This document shows positions 1 to 6,335 of a stretch of DNA of 8,281 nucleotides, in pieces. The stretch is from Enterenecus faecium (GTDB lineage Bacteria > Bacillota > Clostridia > Oscillospirales > Oscillospiraceae). The notes beneath the pieces are model-generated. The model was not told where the DNA came from. It searched no databases and saw nothing but the letters and a program-made list of their open reading frames with translations. Where the stretch lies: positions 1 through 8,281 of the forward strand of contig DVFO01000084.1 in assembly GCA_018713215.1 (NCBI GenBank). The letters are read 5' to 3'. Positions within the stretch are counted from its first letter, which is position 1; each line of letters begins with the position of its first letter. The position numbers and the translations under genes are program-made.

Positions 1-666
1 GGCGGCTACATCCTCAACGAGGACAAGACCGCAGCTGGTCTGGACCAGCCCGCCACCATCGAGGCTATGAAGTTCTACATTGGCCTGCAGGACAACGACT
101 GGTGCCCCGACCAGACCTACTTTGCCGAGACCGCTCCCGGCAACGCCTTCTTCTCCGAGCAGGGCGCCATGTTCTTTGAGGGCACCTGGAGCCTGCTCAG
201 CGAGATGCAGAACTACCCTGAGATGCAGGGCAAGTGGGACGTGGCCGTGCTGCCCAAGGCTCCCAACCCCGCCACTGGCGACGGACGTGCCACCATCTCC
301 AACGGTCTGTGCTACGCTACCTCCGCCGACAACCAGGACAACGAGACAGTCATGAACTTCCTGCGCTGGCTGGGCACTGAGGAAGCCCAGCAGATCCAGT
401 CCTCCTACGGCGCCGCCATCTCCGCCTATGAGGGCTGCGAGGACGAGTGGGTGGCCGCCTTCGACCAGTTCGACTACAAACTCAACGTTCAGGCCTGTGT
501 GGACATGTTCGACTACTCCGTGCAGTCGGTCAACGATGCCACCCGCCCCGTGTGGAAGAGCAAGGTCTCTGACGAGCTGCTGCGCATTTACAGCGGCGAG
601 GTGTCTGTGGACGATGGCCTGAAGAACATGAACGACGCCATCAACAGCGCCATTGCCGAGGGCTAA
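1..666 (+). CDS. Sugar ABC transporter substrate-binding protein, family 1 (5'-truncated)
   Basis: The reading frame is open from the first base and stops at TAA 664-666, giving 221 residues of the C-terminal half of a protein whose start, signal peptide and lipobox lie upstream. In this family the protein sits outside the membrane and hands an oligosaccharide to the permeases. Visible hallmarks are the segment around residues 46-62, where an FFSEQGAMFFEGTW stretch forms the usual G-x-(A/M)-x-x-x-x-G-x-W pocket region, a later ISNGLCYAT segment, and an 'NFLRWLGTEEAQ' helix typical of MsmE/MalE-like proteins. The C-terminus ends normally in a 'MNDAINSAIAEG' helix. The two permease genes follow directly, as in MsmE-MsmF-MsmG systems, and the downstream alpha-galactosidase points to raffinose-type sugars as ligand. 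The ligand is inferred from context only. The family call is firm. Confidence 0.9.
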   Translation, partial: GGYILNEDKTAAGLDQPATIEAMKFYIGLQDNDWCPDQTYFAETAPGNAFFSEQGAMFFEGTWSLLSEMQNYPEMQGKWDVAVLPKAPNPATGDGRATISNGLCYATSADNQDNETVMNFLRWLGTEEAQQIQSSYGAAISAYEGCEDEWVAAFDQFDYKLNVQACVDMFDYSVQSVNDATRPVWKSKVSDELLRIYSGEVSVDDGLKNMNDAINSAIAEG

Positions 667-668
667 GA

Positions 669-708
669 AACACCGGGCAGGTCGGAGGAAACTCCGACCT
701 GTGGTGTT
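669..708 (+). other. Intercistronic GAAA-capped hairpin after the binding-protein gene
   Basis: The inner stem is a perfect 10-bp pairing of 678-687 with 692-701, closed by a GAAA tetraloop (688-691). An outer 6-bp stem pairs 669-674 (AACACC) with 703-708 (GGTGTT), separated by a small asymmetric internal loop (675-677 against 702). The structure begins two bases after the stop codon of the binding-protein gene. No T-tract follows (CCTGACC comes next), so it does not look like a complete intrinsic terminator. In ABC sugar operons such a hairpin after the binding-protein gene often protects the upstream mRNA or causes partial termination, so that far more binding protein than permease is made. 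That role is inferred here. The pairing itself is directly visible. Confidence 0.8.
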
Positions 709-724
709 CCTGACCTCCCCTGGA

Positions 725-738
725 TGAGAACGTTTTCA
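725..738 (+). promoter_or_regulatory. cre-like / LacI-family operator palindrome
   Basis: The 14 bases TGAGAACGTTTTCA match the CcpA catabolite-responsive element consensus TGWNANCGNTNWCA at every defined position. They form a near-perfect palindrome centred on AACGTT with one mismatched pair. The site ends four bases before the Shine-Dalgarno of the first permease gene. I see no convincing -35/-10 pair in the 91-base gap, so it would act as a roadblock on read-through transcription or on an unrecognised promoter. It could instead be the operator of a sugar-specific LacI-family repressor, since those sites look alike. Confidence 0.6.
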
Positions 739-757
739 GAGAAAGGAGTGCAGACGG

Positions 758-1645
758 ATGAAGAAAAAGAAGTCTGCTGCCGCTCGCAGTGAGCAGCGCT
801 GGGCCTGGATCATGGTGGCCCCCACCATCATCGGCCTGATCATCCTCAACTATATTCCCCTGATTCAAACCATCATTTTAAGCTTTTCCAAGACCAAGAC
901 CTTCGGCGCCACCCAGTTCAACGGCATTGAAAACTACATCGACATGTTCCAGTCCCCGGAGTTTTGGAAGGCCACCTGGAACACGGTGTACTTCTGTATT
1001 TTGACCGTGCCGGTGGGCATCATCCTGGCGTTGCTGGTGGCTGTGCTGCTCAACGCCAAGGTGAAGTTCAAGGGCGGGTTCCGTGCCATCTACTTCCTGC
1101 CCATGGTGTGTGCCCCCGCCGCCATCGCCATGGTGTGGCGGTGGATGTTCAACGGTGAGTACGGCATCATCAACGCCATCTTCGGCGTGGATGTCAACTG
1201 GCTGACCAACCCTGTCACCGCCGTGCTGGCCTGTGCCATTGTGGCCATCTGGAGCTCCATCGGCTATGACGCCGTGCTGCTGCTCTCCGGCTTGCAGAGC
1301 ATCTCCAAGAGCTACTATGAGGCCGCCCGCATTGACGGCGCCAGCCGCATCAAGCAGTTTTTCTCCATCACCCTGCCCATGGTTTCTCCCACCTTGTTCG
1401 TCACCCTGATCATGCGCATGATGGCCTCTTTGAAGGTGTATGACCTCATCTACATGATGGTGGACCAGAACAACCCCGTGCTGCCCGACGTACAGAGCTT
1501 GATGTATCTGTTCTACCGGGAGGCCTTCGTGGCCGGCAACAAGGGTTACGCATCCGCCATTGTGGTGTGGACCATCCTCCTCATCGGCATCGTGACCATT
1601 GTGCAGTTCATTGGCCAGAAAAAGTGGGTCAACTACGACGTGTAA
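758..1645 (+). CDS. Sugar ABC transporter permease, MalF/MsmF type
   Basis: This 295-residue inner-membrane permease is one half of the channel of a carbohydrate importer of the binding-protein-dependent type. It has a basic N-terminus (MKKKK) and about six hydrophobic segments, near residues 16-40, 73-99, 107-131, 154-178, 204-230 and 262-287. The cytoplasmic EAA loop that docks on the ATPase is clear: E188-A-A-R-I-D-G194 followed by L206-P207. The short N-terminal part, without the large periplasmic loop of E. coli MalF, is usual for Gram-positive MsmF/LacF proteins. The ATG start is set by AAAGGAG at 742-748 with nine bases between. The gene lies 91 bases after the binding-protein gene and 13 bases before the second permease. 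The substrate is inferred to be an alpha-galactoside from the GH36 gene. No ATPase gene accompanies it in the window. Confidence 0.93.
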   Translation: MKKKKSAAARSEQRWAWIMVAPTIIGLIILNYIPLIQTIILSFSKTKTFGATQFNGIENYIDMFQSPEFWKATWNTVYFCILTVPVGIILALLVAVLLNAKVKFKGGFRAIYFLPMVCAPAAIAMVWRWMFNGEYGIINAIFGVDVNWLTNPVTAVLACAIVAIWSSIGYDAVLLLSGLQSISKSYYEAARIDGASRIKQFFSITLPMVSPTLFVTLIMRMMASLKVYDLIYMMVDQNNPVLPDVQSLMYLFYREAFVAGNKGYASAIVVWTILLIGIVTIVQFIGQKKWVNYDV

Positions 1646-1646
1646 T

Positions 1647-1653
1647 AGGAGGG
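1647..1653 (+). promoter_or_regulatory. Ribosome binding site fixing the second permease start
   Basis: AGGAGGG lies five bases upstream of the ATG at 1659. This supports that start over an in-frame ATG at 1599. The upstream start would overlap the previous gene by 47 bases and add 20 residues (MCSSLARKSG...) that do not resemble a permease N-terminus. Confidence 0.85.
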
Positions 1654-1658
1654 CCAGC

Positions 1659-2498
1659 ATGAACAGAACAACTCGAATCGGCGGCAAATCCGCCGCCACG
1701 GTGATCACCTACGCCTGTCTGATCATCGGCTCTGTGATTATGATCTTCCCCTTTGTGTGGATGATCCTCACCGCCCTCAAGTCCATGTCCGAGAGCGTGC
1801 GCATTCCTCCCACCTTCTTCCCGGAAGTGCCGTATTTTGAAAACTTCCAGTACGCCCTGACCAGCCTGCCCTTTGGCAAGCTGTACATCAACACCGCCCT
1901 GATGGTGCTGGGCCGTGTGGTCTGCGCCATTGTGTTCAGCTCCATGGCGGGCTACGCCTTTGCCAAGCTGCACTTCAAGGGCAAAAACCTGCTCTTCGCC
2001 CTGGTGCTGATCCAGATGATGATGCCCTCCCAGATCTTCGTCATTCCCCAGTACGAGATGCTGTCCAAGGTGGGTATGACCGAGAGCATCTTCGCCCTGA
2101 TTTTCCCCGGTCTGGTCAGCGCCTTTGGTACCTTCTTCCTGCGCCAGGCGTACATGGGCATCCCCGATGAGATCGCCGAGGCGGCCTATCTGGACGGCTG
2201 CAACCAGTGGCAGGCCTTTTATAAAGTGCTCTTCCCCCTCACGGGCAGTGCCATTGCCGCTCTGACCATCTTCACCGCCGTGTTTGCCTATGCAGACCTG
2301 ATGTGGCCTCTGGTGGTCAACACCGACATCAACCTGATGACCCTGTCCTCCGGCCTGGCCACCCTCAAGGGCCAATTCACCACCAACTACCCGGTGCTTA
2401 TGGCAGGCAGCCTGTTTGCCATGGTGCCCATGCTCGTGCTCTACCTCATCTTCCAGCGCCAGTTCATTGAAGGCATTGCCCTGACTGGCGGAAAATAA
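1659..2498 (+). CDS. Sugar ABC transporter permease, MalG/MsmG type
   Basis: This 279-residue membrane protein is the second channel subunit and would pair with the permease encoded just upstream. It shows about six hydrophobic segments, near residues 14-38, 76-100, 109-132, 143-165, 194-220 and 245-267. The EAA loop reads E174-A-A-Y-L-D-G180 with F192-P193 at its end, which is the ATPase-docking signature. The C-terminus (QRQFIEGIALTGGK) has the usual MalG-family ending, where 'F-x-x-G-x-x-x-G-x-x-K' closes the protein. Length is normal for MsmG/LacG. The gene begins 13 bases after the first permease stop, and the alpha-galactosidase starts 14 bases after its own stop, so all three are probably co-translated from one message. 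As with the first permease, substrate identity is inferred from neighbours. Confidence 0.93.
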   Translation: MNRTTRIGGKSAATVITYACLIIGSVIMIFPFVWMILTALKSMSESVRIPPTFFPEVPYFENFQYALTSLPFGKLYINTALMVLGRVVCAIVFSSMAGYAFAKLHFKGKNLLFALVLIQMMMPSQIFVIPQYEMLSKVGMTESIFALIFPGLVSAFGTFFLRQAYMGIPDEIAEAAYLDGCNQWQAFYKVLFPLTGSAIAALTIFTAVFAYADLMWPLVVNTDINLMTLSSGLATLKGQFTTNYPVLMAGSLFAMVPMLVLYLIFQRQFIEGIALTGGK

Positions 2499-2512
2499 AA
2501 GGATGATTCCCC

Positions 2513-4693
2513 ATGATTCAATTTGACAAGCAAACCAATACCTTGACCCTTCACACCGCCCACACCTCCTATCAGATGAAAGTGGACGAGAAGGGGGTCC
2601 TGCTCCACACCTACTATGGGAAACGGCTGAGAAAGGGCGATTTGTCCCGGCTGATTTGTCACGAAGACCGGGGGTTTTCCCCCAACCCATATGAGGCGGG
2701 GACCGACCGCACCTACTCCCTGGACACCCTCCCCCAGGAGTACTCCACCTGCAACGTGGGGGACTTCCGCCCCACCAGTCTGGAGGCCGACTTTGCCGAC
2801 GGCAGTGTGGCGGTGGACTGGCGCTATGTGACCCACCACATCCTCCACGGCAAGTACACCATTCCCGGCCAGCCCAGCTTTTACGACGAGGGCCTGACCG
2901 CAGAGACCCTGGAGATGGTGCTGAAGGATGCCCACACCGGGTTGGAAGTGACCCTGTTGTATGGTATACTGGAGGAACTAGACCTGATCACCCGGGCGGT
3001 GCGGGTGCACAACGGGGGAGAAACCCCCGTGGCCCTGACCCGTGTGATGTCCCTGTGTCTGGACTTCCCGGCGGGAAAGCGGGACTACATCACCCTGGGC
3101 GGCGCCTACGCCCGGGAGCGGGAGCCGGTGCGGGCCCACCTGACCCAGGGCACCCACAGCGTGGGCAGTGTGCGGGGCACCTCCAGCCACCAGAGCAATC
3201 CCTTTGTGGTGGTGTGTGACCCGGACACCAACGAGGACCACGGCTCCTGCTGGGGTGCGGCCCTGGTGTACTCGGGCAACCATCTCATCGAGGTCACGGG
3301 CACACAGTTTGATGAGACCCGTCTGATCATGGGGATCCATCCCTTCCACTTCCGGTGGCAGCTGGAGCCTGGGGACACCTTCCACACCCCCGAGGTGGCC
3401 ATGGTGTACTCCAGCCAGGGCCTCACCGACCTGAGCCAGAAGTTCCATCGGGGCATTCGGCTCAATCTGTGTCGGGGCCCCTGGAAGGATGAGCGGCGCC
3501 CCATTCTCATCAACAACTGGGAGGCCACCTACTTCCAGTTTGATGCAGACAAGATCGTCTCCATTGCCCAGACCGCCAGCAAGGTGGGTGTGGAGATGAT
3601 GGTCATGGACGACGGCTGGTTCGGCAAGCGCAACGACGACTTTGCTGGGCTGGGCGACTGGAATGTCAATGAGCGCAAGCTGCCCGGCGGGCTGGCCCCG
3701 TTGGCAGAGCGGATCAACGCCCTGGGCATGAAGTTCGGATTGTGGGTGGAGCCGGAGATGGTCAACGAGGACTCGGACCTGTACCGGGCTCACCCCGACT
3801 GGGCGCTGCAAATTCCCGGGCGCAAACCCACCCGGGGCCGCTCCCAGCTGGTGCTGGACCTGACCCGGGCAGAGGTGCGGGATTACATCAAGGACAACCT
3901 GCGCCGCACCCTCCACAGCGCCAACATTTCCTATATCAAGTGGGACATGAACCGCAGCCTCACCGATGTGTGGTCCGGCGGCCTGCCCGCCCAGCGGCAG
4001 GGAGAACTGTACCACCGGTATGTGCTGGGTGTGTATGAGATTTTGGAGATGCTCCACCAGGAGTTCCCCCACATTCTCATCGAGGGGTGCAGCGGCGGTG
4101 GCGGTCGCTTCGACTGCGGCATGCTGTACTACAGCCCTCAGTTCTGGTGCAGCGACAACACCGACGCTTTGGACCGCCTGCGCATCCAGTACGGCACGTC
4201 CTTCTGCTATCCCTGCTCGGCAGTAGGTGCCCATGTGTCTGCCGTGCCTAACCACCAGACCGGACGGGAGACTCCCATGCACACCCGAGGCGTGGTGGCC
4301 ACCGGTGGCACGTTCGGCTATGAGCTGGACCTGAATAAGCTCAGTCAGGATGACCTGGACGAGGTCGCCGGACAAATTGCCCAGTTCAAAGAGGACTGGG
4401 AAGTGGTGATGCGGGGGGACTACTACCGCCTGACCAATCCCTTTGAGCCCGGATACTACCAGGCCTGGATGCATGTTTCCCAGGAGAAGGACGTGGCTCT
4501 GGTGTCCGTGGTGATGGGAGAGACACACGCCAACCCCATTCGGCCACTGCTCTACCTCAAGGGACTGAATCCCCAGGAGGACTACGAACTGGATGGCCAG
4601 GTATACGGCGGCGATGAGCTGATGTTTGGTGGGTTGGCCCTGCCGGTGCAGAAAGAACACGGCGCGGTTCAGTACAAGCTGACCCGGGTGTGA
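2513..4693 (+). CDS. aga: Alpha-galactosidase, glycoside hydrolase family 36 (cytoplasmic)
   Basis: This 726-residue retaining enzyme removes terminal alpha-1,6-galactose from raffinose, melibiose or stachyose (EC 3.2.1.22). It has no signal peptide, so it acts on imported sugar. An N-terminal beta-sandwich (about 1-325, with the DRGFSPNPY motif near 52-60) precedes a TIM barrel (about 330-620) and a C-terminal beta domain. In the barrel I see MDDGW (D366, D367), LWVEPEM (W411), R443, KWDMNR with nucleophile D478, the CSGGGGR loop from C526, and SDNTD with acid/base D548. These numbers agree with those I recall for Geobacillus AgaA (D478/D548), so the two probably align almost without gaps. 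Size is that of tetrameric bacterial GH36 enzymes. The start follows a modest AAGGA at 2499-2503. The sucrose released from raffinose would feed the GH13_4 enzyme encoded downstream. Confidence 0.96.
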   Translation: MIQFDKQTNTLTLHTAHTSYQMKVDEKGVLLHTYYGKRLRKGDLSRLICHEDRGFSPNPYEAGTDRTYSLDTLPQEYSTCNVGDFRPTSLEADFADGSVAVDWRYVTHHILHGKYTIPGQPSFYDEGLTAETLEMVLKDAHTGLEVTLLYGILEELDLITRAVRVHNGGETPVALTRVMSLCLDFPAGKRDYITLGGAYAREREPVRAHLTQGTHSVGSVRGTSSHQSNPFVVVCDPDTNEDHGSCWGAALVYSGNHLIEVTGTQFDETRLIMGIHPFHFRWQLEPGDTFHTPEVAMVYSSQGLTDLSQKFHRGIRLNLCRGPWKDERRPILINNWEATYFQFDADKIVSIAQTASKVGVEMMVMDDGWFGKRNDDFAGLGDWNVNERKLPGGLAPLAERINALGMKFGLWVEPEMVNEDSDLYRAHPDWALQIPGRKPTRGRSQLVLDLTRAEVRDYIKDNLRRTLHSANISYIKWDMNRSLTDVWSGGLPAQRQGELYHRYVLGVYEILEMLHQEFPHILIEGCSGGGGRFDCGMLYYSPQFWCSDNTDALDRLRIQYGTSFCYPCSAVGAHVSAVPNHQTGRETPMHTRGVVATGGTFGYELDLNKLSQDDLDEVAGQIAQFKEDWEVVMRGDYYRLTNPFEPGYYQAWMHVSQEKDVALVSVVMGETHANPIRPLLYLKGLNPQEDYELDGQVYGGDELMFGGLALPVQKEHGAVQYKLTRV

Positions 4694-4703
4694 GAAATAC
4701 ATA

Positions 4704-4716
4704 GGGGGAGGGGGAG
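4704..4716 (+). promoter_or_regulatory. Unusual tandem G-rich Shine-Dalgarno of the regulator gene
   Basis: The 25-base gap between the alpha-galactosidase stop and the regulator ATG at 4719 carries a doubled GGGGGA unit ending in G. The copy nearest the ATG is only about two bases away and probably too close, while the first copy is well spaced. This supports ATG 4719 over the in-frame ATG 18 bases downstream (4737). I see no promoter in the gap, so the regulator is probably read from the operon message. Confidence 0.6.
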
Positions 4717-4718
4717 CC

Positions 4719-5594
4719 ATGCAAGGACAGTTTTCCATGTTTCCACACGACAATTTTCTGGATTTATTTATGGTTCAGTTCGGGTGGGAACAGTGCGCCT
4801 CCCTCCACTCCTATGGCCCACATGTACGCAACAACTTCCTCTTCCACTACATCATCTCGGGAAAGGGACAGCTGGAGGTGACCCAGCCCGAGGGCGGGGT
4901 GCGTCGGTTTCAGCTCCACGAGGGCACCGGCTTCCTCATTCTCCCCGGACAAGTGACCACCTACTGTGCTGACCAGGATGACCCGTGGAGATATACCTGG
5001 GTGGAATTTGGCGGGGTACAGGCCCAGTACCGCCTGGGGTTGGCAGGGCTGACCGAACAGCAGCCCATTTACTCCCCCATCCAGCGGGATATGGCCCAGC
5101 GGCTCCAGGATGAGCTGCTCTACATCGCCAACAATCCCCAGGCTACCACCATGAACCTGATGGCCCACTTCTACCTCTTCATGGACGCCCTCATTGAGAC
5201 CTCCGCCAACAAACAGCGGATGCGAGGCATGACCCAGCAGAACTTCTACATCCGTGAGGCCACCCAGTTCATTGAGCAGTACTACAAAGATGACATCAAA
5301 ATTGAGCAGATCGCTGCATTCTGCGGCCTCAACCGCACCTACTTCAGCCGTCTGTTCAAGGAGATGCTGGGAGAGACCCCTCAGGAGTACCTGGCCCGCT
5401 ACCGTGTTAACAAGTCCATGGAGATCATGCGGGGTACCAGCCTATCCATTGGGGAGATCGCCGCTATGGTGGGATACCCCAACCAAATGTATTTTTCCAA
5501 GGTGTTTCGAAAATATCAGGGGGTGCCGCCCCGGACCTGGCGCCAGCAGGACAGCCAGGTGGTGGAGGGTAACGGCTCCGGCAGGAAAGGATGA
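4719..5594 (+). CDS. AraC-family transcriptional regulator (MsmR/RafR-like)
   Basis: This 291-residue protein has the AraC sugar-regulator layout. Residues about 15-100 form a cupin-like sensing domain, with an N-terminal 'HSYGPHVRNNFLFHYIISGKG' type strand pattern, a later GFLILPGQ, and 'YTWVEFGG'. A helical linker follows, and the C-terminal DNA-binding domain covers about 175-275 with two helix-turn-helix units. The first spans I195 to about R229 (IEQIAAFCGLNRTYFSRLFK). The second begins near S243 and carries the AraC signature GYPNQMYFSKVFRKYQGVPP. MsmR of Streptococcus mutans and RafR of pneumococcus are activators with this architecture in alpha-galactoside operons, so the same job is inferred here. 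Placement inside the operon rather than divergent implies positive autoregulation. Its target promoter would be upstream of the window. The effector is unknown. Confidence 0.9.
   Translation: MQGQFSMFPHDNFLDLFMVQFGWEQCASLHSYGPHVRNNFLFHYIISGKGQLEVTQPEGGVRRFQLHEGTGFLILPGQVTTYCADQDDPWRYTWVEFGGVQAQYRLGLAGLTEQQPIYSPIQRDMAQRLQDELLYIANNPQATTMNLMAHFYLFMDALIETSANKQRMRGMTQQNFYIREATQFIEQYYKDDIKIEQIAAFCGLNRTYFSRLFKEMLGETPQEYLARYRVNKSMEIMRGTSLSIGEIAAMVGYPNQMYFSKVFRKYQGVPPRTWRQQDSQVVEGNGSGRKG
5586..5591 (+). promoter_or_regulatory. Ribosome binding site deciding the DUF624 gene start
   Basis: AAAGGA sits eight bases before the ATG at 5600. An alternative in-frame ATG at 5591 would overlap the regulator stop as ATGA, but it has no Shine-Dalgarno at a workable distance because the purine tract abuts it. 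I prefer 5600. The difference is only three residues. Confidence 0.6.
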
Positions 5595-5599
5595 CAGGC

Positions 5600-6286
5600 A
5601 TGTATTGGAGACAAAAAGATTTTCGCGCTGCCCAGGAGCGGGAGGGAGAGCCCTCCAAGCTCTCGGATGTGCTCACTCAGAGCAGTCTGGACCTATTTCG
5701 TATCAATCTCCTCACCTGCCTGGCCATGATTCCGCTGGTTACCATCCCTGCCGCCATTTGTGCCATGAATGACATGGCAGGACGGATGGTACGGGACGAG
5801 GAGGCCAGCCCACGGCAGTTCTGGTCCAGCGTCAAGGGGAACCTGTTGCGGGGAATCCCGGTGTTCTTTCTGGCCTGTGTGCTGCCCTGGCTGGCTGCCG
5901 CAGCCGCATTCCTCTATGCGGGGATGACCCAGGAGCACGGGGTCTTCTTTCTCCCCTGTGCCTTCTCTCTGCTGGTATGTCTGGTGTCCCTGCTCACCTC
6001 TGCCTACCTCTTCCCCTTCTCCGAGGCCATGCCCCTGAAACAGGCTATCCCAGCCAGTGTGCGCCTGGCCCTGGCCCGGCCGGGGAAGGCCCTGGTGTGT
6101 GGGGTGCTCAACCACGGCCTGATGTTTCTGGCCATCGGATTTTTGCCGCTGAGCGGACCCTATTTCCTCTTGGGCGGCTTGGCTTTCCCCTGTGTGGTGG
6201 GACGATTCCTGGTCCGGGAGAATGTCCGGCTGCTCCTACCCCACCGAGAGGAGAACTTTGAGCTGGTGCAGGAAGAGGATCTGTAA
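5600..6286 (+). CDS. DUF624 / YesL-family integral membrane protein
   Basis: This protein has 228 residues from ATG 5600 (231 from ATG 5591). The family signature is strong near the N-terminus: an 'LDLFRINLLTCLAMIPLVT' helix (about 30-48), then AAICAMN, a short charged loop (VRDEEASPRQFW), and a second helix. I count about five hydrophobic segments, near 34-56, 87-108, 115-138, 162-182 and 184-205, and a charged cytoplasmic tail (HREENFELVQEEDL). DUF624 proteins such as Bacillus subtilis YesL are common in ABC sugar operons of Firmicutes, but I know of no established function. Suggested roles such as transporter accessory or signalling partner are guesses. The gene follows the regulator stop by five bases, so translation is probably coupled, and it precedes the GH13_4 gene by 49 bases. 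No catalytic motif is visible. Confidence 0.85.
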   Translation: MYWRQKDFRAAQEREGEPSKLSDVLTQSSLDLFRINLLTCLAMIPLVTIPAAICAMNDMAGRMVRDEEASPRQFWSSVKGNLLRGIPVFFLACVLPWLAAAAAFLYAGMTQEHGVFFLPCAFSLLVCLVSLLTSAYLFPFSEAMPLKQAIPASVRLALARPGKALVCGVLNHGLMFLAIGFLPLSGPYFLLGGLAFPCVVGRFLVRENVRLLLPHREENFELVQEEDL

Positions 6287-6317
6287 GGCGAAACACCTGC
6301 CCCGGATAAAATCAAAC

Positions 6318-6326
6318 AAAAAGGAG
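6318..6326 (+). promoter_or_regulatory. Ribosome binding site fixing the GH13_4 start
   Basis: AAAAAGGAG lies nine bases before the ATG at 6336. The same frame stays open upstream to an ATG at 6192, but those 48 extra codons overlap the DUF624 gene and encode a low-complexity, family-unlike sequence (MWWDDSWSGR...). The 49-base gap before the start is A-rich and shows neither promoter nor terminator that I can recognise. Confidence 0.85.
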
Positions 6327-6335
6327 CACAACTCG

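Noticed and set aside
1629..2690. Antisense open frame of 353 codons across the second permease and the GH36 start
   Set aside because: It crosses two solid genes and the gap between them, has a His/Gly/Glu-rich composition typical of a shadow frame, and has no recognisable domain.
4704..4716. Possible G-quadruplex in the GGGGGAGGGGGAG tract
   Set aside because: Only two long G-runs are present, with no further runs close enough for four tetrad strands. A purine-rich Shine-Dalgarno explains it.
2978..4753. Antisense open frame of 591 codons opposite the alpha-galactosidase
   Set aside because: It is the complement of a gene with strong C/G third positions, which suppresses stop codons on the other strand. 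The translation is rich in His, Val, Gly and Gln with no recognisable domain, and the sense-strand GH36 gene is unambiguous.
6287..6335. Possible internal promoter before the GH13_4 gene
   Set aside because: The 49 bases are A-rich, but I see no -35/-10 pair at proper spacing. A-richness near the RBS is ordinary.
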